Origin: Oscillospiraceae bacterium
GTDB taxonomy: Bacteria; Bacillota; Clostridia; Oscillospirales; Oscillospiraceae
Direction of reading: 5' to 3'
Assembly: GCA_009784725.1 (NCBI GenBank)
Contig: WQXS01000002.1
Coordinates: 62,001 to 126,000 of the forward strand
DNA length: 64,000 nucleotides
Positions 46,123 through 56,421 of this stretch are shown here, piece after piece. The position numbers and the translations under genes were made by a program. How positions within the stretch are numbered: position 1 is the stretch's first letter; every line of letters begins with the position of its first letter. A model generated the notes under the pieces. That model had not been told where the DNA came from and did no database searches. It saw only the letters and a program-made list of their open reading frames with translations.

Positions 46123-47143
46123 ATTTTCTATTCCCGTAATTCATTTCATAATACTTTGTATACTCGCCATCTTGAACATTTTGCCACCAGTTTTTATTAT
46201 TCTTATACCATTCAATTGTTTTACTTAAACCGGCCTCAAATTTGGTTTCCGGCAGCCAACCGAGCTCATTGTTGATTTTTGCCGGGTCTATTGCATATCT
46301 CATATCATGACCGGGACGGTCTTTGACATAGTTAATGAGTGATTCGGGTTTTCCAAGCTGATGCAGAATGGTTTTTACAACATCAATATTTGTTCTCTCA
46401 TTATGCCCGCCGATATTATAAACTTCTCCCGGAGTACCTTTGCGTACTATAAGGTCTATCGCCCGGCAATGGTCGATTACATATAACCAGTCGCGGACGT
46501 TTTCACCTTTTCCGTATACGGGAAGAGGTTTATCCTGCATTGCGTTTATGAGCATAAGAGGTATCATCTTTTCGGGAAAATGGTACGGACCGTAATTATT
46601 GCTGCATCTGGAAATGGTTATCGGCATTTTAAATGTGCGTACGTATGCAAGACAAAGCAAATCCGCACCTGCCTTTGATGCCGAATAAGGGCTTGAGGTA
46701 TGAATCGGTGTTTCCTCGGTAAAGAGCAGGTCGGGTCTGTCAAGCGGTAAATCACCATAAACCTCGTCGGTTGATACCTGATGGTATCTTTTGACATTAA
46801 ACTCCTTTGAAGCATCCAGCAGAACCTGTGTTCCAAGTATGTTTGTCGTTAGGAAAACCCCGGGGTCCGTGATACTTCTGTCAACATGACTCTCCGCAGC
46901 AAAATTAATTACATAGTCCGGGCGGTATTTTTCAAAGATTCCCCTTATTGCTGCAGTATCGGCTATATCCGCTTTTTCAAAATGAAAATTCTTATTGTCC
47001 GCAGCAGATGCAAGAGTTTCCATATTTCCTGCATAAGTAAGCTTATCAACACAAATAATTTCATCATCGGGATAATTAATTAAAGTATCATGTATAAAAT
47101 TCCCGCCTATAAACCCCGCTCCACCGGTTACAAGTATTTTCAT
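46121..47143 (-). CDS. rmlB: dTDP-glucose 4,6-dehydratase
   Basis: 340 aa; ILVTGGAGFIGGNFIHDTLINYPDDEIICVDKLTYAGN, STDEVYGDL. Confidence 0.95.
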   Translation of the reverse strand: MKILVTGGAGFIGGNFIHDTLINYPDDEIICVDKLTYAGNMETLASAADNKNFHFEKADIADTAAIRGIFEKYRPDYVINFAAESHVDRSITDPGVFLTTNILGTQVLLDASKEFNVKRYHQVSTDEVYGDLPLDRPDLLFTEETPIHTSSPYSASKAGADLLCLAYVRTFKMPITISRCSNNYGPYHFPEKMIPLMLINAMQDKPLPVYGKGENVRDWLYVIDHCRAIDLIVRKGTPGEVYNIGGHNERTNIDVVKTILHQLGKPESLINYVKDRPGHDMRYAIDPAKINNELGWLPETKFEAGLSKTIEWYKNNKNWWQNVQDGEYTKYYEMNYGNRK

Positions 47144-47161
47144 CAGTACATCTCCTATATC

Positions 47162-48184
47162 TTACCGGATTTTCCCCGGTACAAACTTTCTGTATATTTT
47201 TTGTATTTTTTCTCCGGTTTTGTAAGTTTTTGATTTGTATATATTTTCTATTTGTTCATTTTGAGCTGCAATTTGTTCTTTTTGTTCTTTGATTGTTTCA
47301 TATTGCTTATCTATGTATTCTTTTAGACCATTTATCTTTTCTGTGGAATATTTATCCGGTTCACCGGGTTCAAGTTCATTTTTTGCATTAAGTGTCAGCC
47401 TTAAGCGTTCCTCTTTGCTGCTCTGAAAGGGAACATCCCGCTTGACCAGAGAGACATAAAACTCGTGTCCTTTTGTATCAAAGCTTTCCGCAACAACTAA
47501 ATCAATTAAATCCAGACAATTTAAGTTATGGATAATAAGTTCAAATGAGTTTTTTGTAAATACCCAATTATGTATATCAATATATTTTTCATTGTTTAAA
47601 ACTTCTAAGTAAGCTTCCTTTGCATCCGATGTATCATACGCCAAACCCACATCAAACGGCGGGTGAAGCCCTTCCCACGCCAGATTATCACCGCAAAAAC
47701 ATACACTGCTGTAATAATCATACACACTCCCGGGTGAATTAAAGGTGCATTTGCTTAAATGACGGTCAATCACCTGTGAAATACATGTTACCGGGCGAAA
47801 ATAATCATAACAGAATCTTTTGTCCGGTATAACTAAAGACAATACCCCGTTTTCATTAAGCAGCTCTGAACAATCACAAAGAAAAGCTATTAAATCGCAT
47901 GTATGCTCTATCACATGAGAAGCGATTATATAATCATAATGGTTTATCTTACCGGTCAATTCTTTATATGATTCACCATTCCAAACATAATCAACTTCTT
48001 CAATTTTATCCAGATTTATCCCATGCGAGCTGTATTTTTCAATTAATCCTTTTTTATCGGTATGGTCAATGGTTTCTATATTATACCCGTCGCATTTCGG
48101 AACAACAGGATTGATACTCGGCCCTATTTCCAGACCGGCACCGTTTAAGTTGCATTTGCTTATTATTTTATCTCTTCTATCCAT
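47162..48184 (-). CDS. SAM-dependent methyltransferase with C-terminal coiled coil
   Basis: 340 aa; NGAGLEIGPSINPVVPKCDGYNIETIDHTDK, YDYIIASHVIEHTCDLIAFLCDCSELLNENGVLSLVIPDKR. Confidence 0.8.
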   Translation of the reverse strand: MDRRDKIISKCNLNGAGLEIGPSINPVVPKCDGYNIETIDHTDKKGLIEKYSSHGINLDKIEEVDYVWNGESYKELTGKINHYDYIIASHVIEHTCDLIAFLCDCSELLNENGVLSLVIPDKRFCYDYFRPVTCISQVIDRHLSKCTFNSPGSVYDYYSSVCFCGDNLAWEGLHPPFDVGLAYDTSDAKEAYLEVLNNEKYIDIHNWVFTKNSFELIIHNLNCLDLIDLVVAESFDTKGHEFYVSLVKRDVPFQSSKEERLRLTLNAKNELEPGEPDKYSTEKINGLKEYIDKQYETIKEQKEQIAAQNEQIENIYKSKTYKTGEKIQKIYRKFVPGKIR

Positions 48185-48710
48185 TTAGTTCATTCAGCGG
48201 CAATGCTGCTGCATCCTTTTCGGATACGACCGGATTATCCGTGCCCCAATCAACTCCTATTTCCGGGTCTGACCATAAAATCGCCGAGTCGTGTTCAGGG
48301 CTGTAATAATTATCAGTTTTATATATAAACTCGGTATCATCCGTCAGAGTTATAAAACCGTGACCGAAACCTCTCGGAATAAAAAGCTGTTTCTTGTTTT
48401 CAGCTGAAAGCTCTACACTTACCCACTGTTTATATGTCGGACTATCGGGACGCAGGTCTACTGCAACGTCCATAACAGCGCCTCTTGTGCATCGGAGAAG
48501 CTTTGCCTGCTCCATCGGCGGTTTTTGGAAATGGATACCGCGAAGTGTGCCTTTTTGGGCCGAAAATGATTGATTATCCTGCACAAAATCGCAATCAATC
48601 TGCGGTATTTTGATTTTACTGTAAGTCTCCATAAACCAACCGCGCGCATCACCAAACACCTGCGGTTCAATAATATAAACACCTTTAATTTTGGTTTCTG
48701 TTACTTTCAT
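48177..48710 (-). CDS. rmlC: dTDP-4-dehydrorhamnose 3,5-epimerase
   Basis: 177 aa; [54 protein letters not shown]. Confidence 0.95.
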   Translation of the reverse strand: MKVTETKIKGVYIIEPQVFGDARGWFMETYSKIKIPQIDCDFVQDNQSFSAQKGTLRGIHFQKPPMEQAKLLRCTRGAVMDVAVDLRPDSPTYKQWVSVELSAENKKQLFIPRGFGHGFITLTDDTEFIYKTDNYYSPEHDSAILWSDPEIGVDWGTDNPVVSEKDAAALPLNELNG

Positions 48711-49588
48711 TTTATCCTGCCGCTTATAACTTTCATCAAATACTCACCATAAGGTGATTTCCCATATCCGTCAGCAAGCCTTTCGAGTTGCTTTATGTCG
48801 ATAAACCCCATACGGTATGCAATTTCCTCTATTGCCGAGATTTTTATGCTTTGTCTTTTTTCTACTGCCATTATAAAGTTTGATGCATCCATAAGACTGT
48901 CTATTGTTCCCGTATCAAGCCAGGCAAATCCGCGCCCGAGCGTTGTCACCTCAAGTGCTCCGTTTTCCAGATATATACGGTTAAGGTCTGTAATTTCAAG
49001 CTCACCTCTTGCGCTGGGTTTTAGATTTTTTGCATATTCTACACATTTATTATCGTAAAAATATAGCCCTGTTACAGCATAATTCGACTTCGGTTTTGAG
49101 GGTTTTTCTTCAAGACTTATTGCCTGACCGTTTCGGTCAAACTCCACAACACCAAATCTTTCAGGGTCATCTACATAATATCCGAACACAGTTGCTCCGG
49201 TTTCCTTTGCCGCCGCTTTTTGAAGCATACCCGAAAACCCGTTACCGTAGAATATATTATCTCCAAGCACCATTGCACAGGATTGATTTCCGATAAACTC
49301 TTCTCCGAGAATAAATGCCTGAGCCAGACCGTCGGGTGAAGGTTGTACCTTGTATGAAAAACTTAAGCCAAGATCATTACCGTCACCTAAGAGCCTTTCA
49401 AAGTTCGGCAGGTCTTCGGGTGTGGAAATTATCAGTATATCTTTAATCCCCGCAAGCATTAATGTGGAAAGCGGGTAAAAAATCATCGGTTTATCATATA
49501 CGGTCAAAAGCTGCTTACTTGTAACCCGTGTAAGCGGATATAACCTTGTTCCCGCTCCGCCCGCCAGAATAATACCTTTCATTAACAA
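48707..49588 (-). CDS. rmlA: Glucose-1-phosphate thymidylyltransferase
   Basis: 293 aa; [44 protein letters not shown]. Confidence 0.96.
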   Translation of the reverse strand: MLMKGIILAGGAGTRLYPLTRVTSKQLLTVYDKPMIFYPLSTLMLAGIKDILIISTPEDLPNFERLLGDGNDLGLSFSYKVQPSPDGLAQAFILGEEFIGNQSCAMVLGDNIFYGNGFSGMLQKAAAKETGATVFGYYVDDPERFGVVEFDRNGQAISLEEKPSKPKSNYAVTGLYFYDNKCVEYAKNLKPSARGELEITDLNRIYLENGALEVTTLGRGFAWLDTGTIDSLMDASNFIMAVEKRQSIKISAIEEIAYRMGFIDIKQLERLADGYGKSPYGEYLMKVISGRIK

Positions 49589-49668
49589 CCTCCATTATTT
49601 TATACGGCAGTATAACATATACTATAGTATTTCAGCAAATTACGCCCCGGCTTATATTTTCACGTTTA

Positions 49669-50586
49669 TTATAGCTTCGGGGATATCCGCAGCCAGTCTT
49701 TAAATGTCATATTTCTATTGTATTTAATAATACCGTCAAGCTTCCCCGAATCAAAAACCGTATCGCCGGATTCAACCTTTAGTGCCATTTCCGGCCAGTC
49801 TTCATATTTAACCGGGACACCATACTTATCCGCAATCAAAGAAGCCATTTCATTAAGGCTGTAATCCTCGCCTCCGATGTTAAATACATCATTTTCGCAA
49901 GACGTTGATAATGCACCTAAAATCATGCTTTCACATAAATCCTCAATATATGTCAACGTACGCCTTGCGCTGCCGTCTCCAAAAAGAACAATCTCCTCTC
50001 CTTTTTGAGCGCGCCCGAGCATAAATTCTGCAGTTCCGTAAGACGAAGCCCCGTGTATAAATGAACCGTAAGGAACACATGCACGAAAAATACAATACCT
50101 CACCCCATATGCCGATGAGTATATTTTCAGATACTGCTCACTTGCATATTTATTGACCGCATAAATTGTTTTGAATTCTTTTTCCGAATCCTCTTTCAAC
50201 TGCCCTGCAAGCCCTTTATAAACGAGCCGTGTAGACGGATAGATAATTTTCGCTTTTGATTTTTGCCTGTGATATTCAGATAAAATATTCAACAAAGCCT
50301 TTTCGTTGAGATCTATAAAGGATTCATATTCGTCGAATCCTACTGCAGTGCCTGTTTTACCCGTAAAAACAAAAACCAAATCAACATCAAGGTCTATCTC
50401 TTGAATCGACTCTGTACACAAAACATTGATTTTCTTGTAACCCGATGCACCGTCAGCAAAAGAATCCTGATAATCATACAGCAAAATATCATAACCGGCA
50501 TAACGGTTATTTAATACATAAACCATATTGCGTGCAATATAACTGTTTGCACCGATTATACATATCTTTTTTTTCATGCAAAACAC
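49669..50586 (-). CDS. NAD-dependent epimerase/dehydratase
   Basis: 305 aa; KKICIIGANSYIARNMVYVLN, YPSTRLVYKG. Confidence 0.8.
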   Translation of the reverse strand: MFCMKKKICIIGANSYIARNMVYVLNNRYAGYDILLYDYQDSFADGASGYKKINVLCTESIQEIDLDVDLVFVFTGKTGTAVGFDEYESFIDLNEKALLNILSEYHRQKSKAKIIYPSTRLVYKGLAGQLKEDSEKEFKTIYAVNKYASEQYLKIYSSAYGVRYCIFRACVPYGSFIHGASSYGTAEFMLGRAQKGEEIVLFGDGSARRTLTYIEDLCESMILGALSTSCENDVFNIGGEDYSLNEMASLIADKYGVPVKYEDWPEMALKVESGDTVFDSGKLDGIIKYNRNMTFKDWLRISPKL

Positions 50587-50630
50587 CAGCTTTATAAATA
50601 TATACTGTCTTCCCGGATGCAGTGACAGAG

Positions 50631-51683
50631 TTATTTTATGAGATTTTTCGTTGCTGATCTAAGAAACTTTTCCAATAGTGAAGCTTGAAGACTTATATCA
50701 CCATATCCGGTTTCTCTTTTTTCTTCGGATGCTATACACTTTTTAAACCATTCGATGGATTTCGCAAATGCATCATCCGAAGGCAGTTTGATAATCTCTT
50801 CCTTGCCTCCGGCTTTAATGACAGCCTCCGGAACAAAACCCTCCGGTGCCGTGAGTATCCTGCCCGTTGTAAGCATCCCCTTGCTTCCCCAAACTTCAAG
50901 CTCACAGCGGTATTCATTATCCATCCCGTAGGCAGCCTGTACTGTAACGCCTTTGTCATTTACAAAAGCAGCCGAGCCGTAAATATCAACATCAAACTCT
51001 TCTGTATGATTCATGTTTGAATAAGCAAGATTAATACTGTCCCCAAGAAGCATAGACGCATATTTAATTAAATACCCGCCCGCATCATATAATGCACCAC
51101 CGCCGAGTTTTTTGTTGTAACGAAAATCATTTGCTTCTCTTTTCGGAAAACCAAAGGATATACGGTATAAACGTACATCTCCAACGATACCGTTTTTTAT
51201 CAGAGAGCTGATATGTTCAATCTGATTATGAAAAACAAACATATAGTTCTCATGAAGAGCAAGCGATTGCTTTTTCGCAATGGAAATTAAATCCTGTGTT
51301 TGTGACAGTTCAAGGGTCGCCGGTTTTTCAAGCAGCACATGCTTCCCGTTTTCCAAAGCAATTTTCGCCCATTTATAATGCAGCGCAGGCGGTAGCGGAA
51401 TATATAATGTGTCAATACCGGGCGATACCGCTATTGCTTCATAACTTGGAAATATCTCCCCGCCGTAGTTATCAATAAATACTTGCGCCTTTTCTTTTTC
51501 ACCGTTTAAAATACTCTGCCGCTTTGCTTCATCCATGTCCGGTGGAAAGCAAAAATTATCTGCATTTGCATATGCTATGCCGGCAAACACAAAATTTTTA
51601 TTTTTCATTAAAGCCGGCATAAAACGCCTTAGCGCAATCTCCGACGGGCATATAACCCCGATACGAACCATCGTACCCTCCAT
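50631..51683 (-). CDS. Gfo/Idh/MocA family oxidoreductase
   Basis: 350 aa; YIPLPPALHYKWAKIALENGKHVLLEKPATLELSQ. Confidence 0.9.
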   Translation of the reverse strand: MEGTMVRIGVICPSEIALRRFMPALMKNKNFVFAGIAYANADNFCFPPDMDEAKRQSILNGEKEKAQVFIDNYGGEIFPSYEAIAVSPGIDTLYIPLPPALHYKWAKIALENGKHVLLEKPATLELSQTQDLISIAKKQSLALHENYMFVFHNQIEHISSLIKNGIVGDVRLYRISFGFPKREANDFRYNKKLGGGALYDAGGYLIKYASMLLGDSINLAYSNMNHTEEFDVDIYGSAAFVNDKGVTVQAAYGMDNEYRCELEVWGSKGMLTTGRILTAPEGFVPEAVIKAGGKEEIIKLPSDDAFAKSIEWFKKCIASEEKRETGYGDISLQASLLEKFLRSATKNLIK

Positions 51684-51772
51684 GTAATCTACAGTTTTAT
51701 TAATGATAACAAATTACGCAAATGACCTCATTTACGGTTTTTTATTATAAAACTTTATTTCTCTTCGCAGTT

Positions 51773-52705
51773 TTATTCCCTATCGGTTGAGTCTTTAATT
51801 ATGTATTGCGGTGCTTTGTTAATACTTATATATAACCTTCCGATATATTCACCTATAATCCCAAGCATTCCCATTATTATACCACCGACCAGCAAGAGTA
51901 TTGATATGGTGATTGCATAGCCCGCAGGAAGCCCGGGATTCAAAATCCGCTCAATAATAGTATAAATAATAAAAATAAACCCGATAAACGAACAAATGAA
52001 CCCCATTACCGTTGCTATCCGAAGCGGTTTTACGGAAAACGACGTAAACCCGTTGAGCCAAAGCGAAAGCAGCTTGGAGAGAGTATATCCCGATTTCCCG
52101 GTTACTCTGTGCTCATGTTCAATAGTAACATTAACACAATTACTTGTTGTGCGGAAAATCAAACCATGAATATAAGGGTATGAGTTTTCATACTTCACCA
52201 TCTCAAGTGCAACATAACGTTTAAGTGCATAAAAACTGGTTATTTCAACATTTTTCGGTTTGCCTACAAGCGTTTCCGCCATTTTTTTATTCACATAGGT
52301 GCCGAATTTACGAAAGCTGCTGTCCTTTCTCTTGCGGTATCTTCCGTATACAACATCGTACCCTTCATTAATTTTATCAATGAGTATCAATGATTCGCTT
52401 GCAGGCGTCTGACCGTCATCATCGAGTGATATAATAATATCTCCCGTTGCTTTTTTATATCCCGCCATTAAAGCCGCATGCTGCCCGAAGTTCTTCGAAA
52501 GGCAAAATCCTCTTATTTTCGGGTTTTCATTTGATAGTTTTAATATTACATCCCAAACATCATCAGGAGAATAATCGTTAACAAGCACTATTTCATAATC
52601 CAGCTCGCCGGACCTTGTTGAAATAACTGCCTTAACATCATCCACAACAGATTTTATTGTTGATTCCGACCCGTAACAGGGGATAACATACGAAATTTTT
52701 ATCAT
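51773..52705 (-). CDS. GT2 polyprenyl-phosphate sugar transferase, GtrB/ArnC-like with two TM helices
   Basis: 310 aa; ISYVIPCYGSESTIKSVVDDV, LSKNFGQHAALMAGYKKATGDIIISLDDDGQTP. Confidence 0.88.
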   Translation of the reverse strand: MIKISYVIPCYGSESTIKSVVDDVKAVISTRSGELDYEIVLVNDYSPDDVWDVILKLSNENPKIRGFCLSKNFGQHAALMAGYKKATGDIIISLDDDGQTPASESLILIDKINEGYDVVYGRYRKRKDSSFRKFGTYVNKKMAETLVGKPKNVEITSFYALKRYVALEMVKYENSYPYIHGLIFRTTSNCVNVTIEHEHRVTGKSGYTLSKLLSLWLNGFTSFSVKPLRIATVMGFICSFIGFIFIIYTIIERILNPGLPAGYAITISILLLVGGIIMGMLGIIGEYIGRLYISINKAPQYIIKDSTDRE

Positions 52706-54561
52706 AGTATATCACTGCTCTTTTCGAGATTATTTTCTTCCGGCTTTTTATCGCTGCCATAAAAGTAAAAATATGCGAATAATAAAACAAATGACAATAG
52801 CGTTAAAGCCAGCATGCTTACATTCATATGCGAAAACCCTTGCTCTATTGATTGATATCTATAAAGTACAAATGTAAAAATAAACATAATGATATTTATT
52901 ATAAAAACCGGAATTGCAATATATCTGCTTGAGTACTTAACTCCGAAAGCAATCACCAAAAATAACAAGACAAGGTTAAAATAAGACCCTTGATATAAAA
53001 TTGCTCCGGTGTTCATCAACAATGGCCAAACTGTAAAGGATAAAATGGTAAACCATAAAATAACCCGGTGTTTGTAACAGAGCCGCTCCTTTTTAAAGCA
53101 AAAACGATATAAGAAATACAAAACTGCAATAACTAAAAACACATTTAATACAGCAGCTGTTGCAATAGATTTTGCAAATACTATTGCCCGAATATTCTCA
53201 AGAGTCGCATACTGCCATATATCAAATACAAACATATCAAAAATGTTCAAAAACTTTTGGGTAAAAATATGATCCACATGGGTTTGTGTATAATATGCCA
53301 TAACTCCTTCGGTAAGTGATAAATGCTCTGCTCCGGGACCTGCGAAAATCAGTTTAAGCAATTTATTTCCGGAAGGGTCCTGATATCTACTGAACAATTG
53401 CCAGGGTAAATACATAACCGCAAATGAGCCTAATGAGTAAAATATGTCTCTGTAGTTAAAATTAAATCTCTTTTCGCAAATTATAATCGCCATCCCAAGA
53501 GCAATAAACGAAAACATTATTCCGCCATGTGTAAGGATTGCCATCGCTGTTGCAATACCAATCAATATCGCAGAAGCCGCTGCTTTTTTTGTGTTCTTTT
53601 TTTCATCAGCCAGTTCGAATGTCAGAAATAGTACCAGACAAAAGTATACGGTCGTAGAGAGTTTTGGCCATACGTAAACAGAATTAATCAGAAAAACTCC
53701 GGAAAATACGGCACATAAAATGATAAAACTGCGAATACGTCCCGATAACGAAAAGAAATCGCATAAACAGTAGAGTACCGGAATCCACAATAACTGTATA
53801 TGCATCCCAAGAAATTGAATAATTAAGGAGGGGTTCATGATAAAAATATTTAAAGGATATAAAAGTAATGTAATTGCAGAGGCAACCGGTGGTCTGTCGC
53901 TTACAAACCAATAGTTATCAATCATATACAGCGGTGAACCGTTATATGCCATATCAAAGACTATACGGGGTATTATATTGTCATGTGCCATGTTTTCAAA
54001 AAAACGGTTGTTTGCAATTGCAGATATATCTCCGGACGAGCTTCCGTATAAAAGTAAAATACCCGAGTACATACATCCGACAATAAAGCATATTGTAAGC
54101 GGTTTAATGAATGATGGGTCAAAAATGTAATCCTTTATTGATTTAAAACGGAAAAAGAACAGAAAAATGCACAAAAGAATAACAATAAAAGCAGTCACTC
54201 TTCCGGCAATATGATTGAGAAAATAAACCCAGAACACTAAATAAGCCAATAATGAACTTAAAGTAATTGATATTAACAGCACATGTTTCTTTTTTATGTA
54301 ATTTTTTTTAATAAGCAGATGAACTATAAATAATCCGGGCAATATAAATAATAATAAGTAAACAAAGCTTGCCGGAATTGCAACAAGTGTATTAACCGAT
54401 GCAAGAAAGCCGGTTTGCAGCTCTGCAGAAAAACGTAAAATAAGATTTATTGTTGCAGAGCATACACATGCTGCTGCAACAAATAAAAAACAAATAAATG
54501 AAAATCGGCTCGCAGCTTGCATATCTTTAATCAAACGGATCATCTGTTCACCCCTGAGCAT
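52702..54561 (-). CDS. Polytopic membrane protein, GT-C-like candidate
   Basis: 619 aa multi-TM; ORF end overlaps the adjacent GtrB-like gene start by 4 bp. Confidence 0.55.
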   Translation of the reverse strand: MLRGEQMIRLIKDMQAASRFSFICFLFVAAACVCSATINLILRFSAELQTGFLASVNTLVAIPASFVYLLLFILPGLFIVHLLIKKNYIKKKHVLLISITLSSLLAYLVFWVYFLNHIAGRVTAFIVILLCIFLFFFRFKSIKDYIFDPSFIKPLTICFIVGCMYSGILLLYGSSSGDISAIANNRFFENMAHDNIIPRIVFDMAYNGSPLYMIDNYWFVSDRPPVASAITLLLYPLNIFIMNPSLIIQFLGMHIQLLWIPVLYCLCDFFSLSGRIRSFIILCAVFSGVFLINSVYVWPKLSTTVYFCLVLFLTFELADEKKNTKKAAASAILIGIATAMAILTHGGIMFSFIALGMAIIICEKRFNFNYRDIFYSLGSFAVMYLPWQLFSRYQDPSGNKLLKLIFAGPGAEHLSLTEGVMAYYTQTHVDHIFTQKFLNIFDMFVFDIWQYATLENIRAIVFAKSIATAAVLNVFLVIAVLYFLYRFCFKKERLCYKHRVILWFTILSFTVWPLLMNTGAILYQGSYFNLVLLFLVIAFGVKYSSRYIAIPVFIINIIMFIFTFVLYRYQSIEQGFSHMNVSMLALTLLSFVLLFAYFYFYGSDKKPEENNLEKSSDIL

Positions 54562-55459
54562 CGTTTATACAAACTGCTTTACCTTCTTTAACCCCTTGCC
54601 TGAACGCTTTTAATCTTTGTTTTCTGTCGGGTTCAAATATAAACTTTACAAAAAACGCTATGTACATACGGACCCTGCGCAGAATAGGGTTTTTTGCATA
54701 TTCGCTGCCGTATTTTCTAAGCATAAAAACCAGATTTCTTGTCATGTAGTATACACTAACCGGTGAATAATTGCGATAAACAATTTTTTTAAAAAGAAAT
54801 TTTCTGACAACTGTTTTCTGTCCGTGCTCATGGTAAAGCCTTGTACCGTTCACTCTAAGTAACCTGTACCCTTTACGTAACAATCGTATACACATTTCAC
54901 GGTCAACATCATAAACAAACAGCCACTCACTAAAACCGCCGGTTGCAAGTATTGCAGAGACATTTGTCAGGCATCCCGAGGTTATACACATTGGTACATC
55001 TTCTATAACAGGCAAAGGCTCATTTCTTTTGCGGTTAATTTCGGAAAGACCTCTGTCAATAATAAGCGGTGACACCATTGCGACTCTATCATTGTCCGTT
55101 TCGGTCAATCTGTAACCCGGAGTATTTGAATTATCTTTTTGCTCTGCTGTAACGGCAGACAGTTTCTCAACCAATCCGTCCTCGCATATGCTGTCCTGGT
55201 CAAGTGTTAACACCCATTTATAGTCATTTTCATCTGCATATTTTATCAGCTGATTTAAAGCGGCAGCAATACCAAGATTTTTTTCGTTTTTTATCCAAAT
55301 AAAACTTTTTTCGCTAAGTTCCTTTTCTATTTCTTCCGTGTTATCAGATGCATTATTTATAAGTATCAGTCTATCAACCTGTGAATAAACAGCATCAATA
55401 CATTTTTTTAAACGCTTTATATCGGGATTATATAACACAATACCGGCACAAACTTTCAT
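54548..55459 (-). CDS. GT2 glycosyltransferase (rhamnosyltransferase-like)
   Basis: 303 aa; CAGIVLYNPDIKRLKKCIDAVYSQVDRLILINNASDN, WVLTLDQDSICEDGLV. Confidence 0.85.
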   Translation of the reverse strand: MKVCAGIVLYNPDIKRLKKCIDAVYSQVDRLILINNASDNTEEIEKELSEKSFIWIKNEKNLGIAAALNQLIKYADENDYKWVLTLDQDSICEDGLVEKLSAVTAEQKDNSNTPGYRLTETDNDRVAMVSPLIIDRGLSEINRKRNEPLPVIEDVPMCITSGCLTNVSAILATGGFSEWLFVYDVDREMCIRLLRKGYRLLRVNGTRLYHEHGQKTVVRKFLFKKIVYRNYSPVSVYYMTRNLVFMLRKYGSEYAKNPILRRVRMYIAFFVKFIFEPDRKQRLKAFRQGVKEGKAVCINDAQG

Positions 55460-56418
55460 CCGAAAATCCCCGTTTCGTTTTTTGATGCTGTGAGCAGAAA
55501 AAATAATTGCGCCACTTTTCTTGCTTTCCCGTACATATACGTTTTATATTTTCTGACAATTCCAAGTCTTTTAAATTTCGGTAACACCGGAATTGATGCA
55601 TAAGCACTTATCAGTTCCAAGTTCTCTGCATTTATCTTGCTGCCGTACGTTTCCAAAAACGCTCCTGCTTGTTTATAAGAATCATTAATCATTGCCGTCA
55701 TTGTTTTTACATGTGTCATCACATAGAAAAAATATTTTGCAGAAATGACCCTTTTTGCACCTTTTTCATTACCCCTGTGCTGACGGTATAAAATAGGCTG
55801 TTTATTTACTGCACCGATTTTGCCGAAAACCGCAGCGGTCAATGAAAGCCACCAGTCATGCATTACAAAAAAGCCCGGTACAGCGGTAAAATAACCGGCA
55901 AGCGCTTTATTATATAATGCTGTGCAACCTGCGACATTATTCATTGTAACCGCAAAATTAACCGAGGTTTCGGAAAAATCCTTGTTTGACATCTTTTCAT
56001 AAGAAGATGAAATTACATCAAGATTATCATCAACAACTTTCAAATCCGTATGAACCAGAAGCGGTGTATCACTGCCGGACTTTTTTTCCATTTCTTTGAT
56101 TTTAGATAAGCTGACTTCTATTTTATCCGGAAGCCAGACATCATCCTGGTCGCAAAGCATAACATAGTCATCCTTATGCCTGACCATCATCTGCATAAAA
56201 TTAAGCTTTGTACCCCCTGTATTGACGTCGTTTTGAACGACGGTTATTTTCTCCGGGAACTTTGATGCATATTCTGTAAGAATAGAAAATGTCTTATCGG
56301 TTGATTTATCATCATAAATAAAAAGCCGAAAATCCTGATTTGTTTGCGACAAAATAGATTCGACCTGCTGTGTTATGTACTTTTCACCGTTATAGGTTGC
56401 TAATAAAATTGATATCAT
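55456..56418 (-). CDS. GT2 glycosyltransferase (rhamnosyltransferase-like)
   Basis: 320 aa; ISILLATYNGEKYITQQVESILSQTNQDFRLFIYDDKSTD, VMLCDQDDVWLPDKI. Confidence 0.88.
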   Translation of the reverse strand: MISILLATYNGEKYITQQVESILSQTNQDFRLFIYDDKSTDKTFSILTEYASKFPEKITVVQNDVNTGGTKLNFMQMMVRHKDDYVMLCDQDDVWLPDKIEVSLSKIKEMEKKSGSDTPLLVHTDLKVVDDNLDVISSSYEKMSNKDFSETSVNFAVTMNNVAGCTALYNKALAGYFTAVPGFFVMHDWWLSLTAAVFGKIGAVNKQPILYRQHRGNEKGAKRVISAKYFFYVMTHVKTMTAMINDSYKQAGAFLETYGSKINAENLELISAYASIPVLPKFKRLGIVRKYKTYMYGKARKVAQLFFLLTASKNETGIFG

Positions 56419-56421
56419 TTC

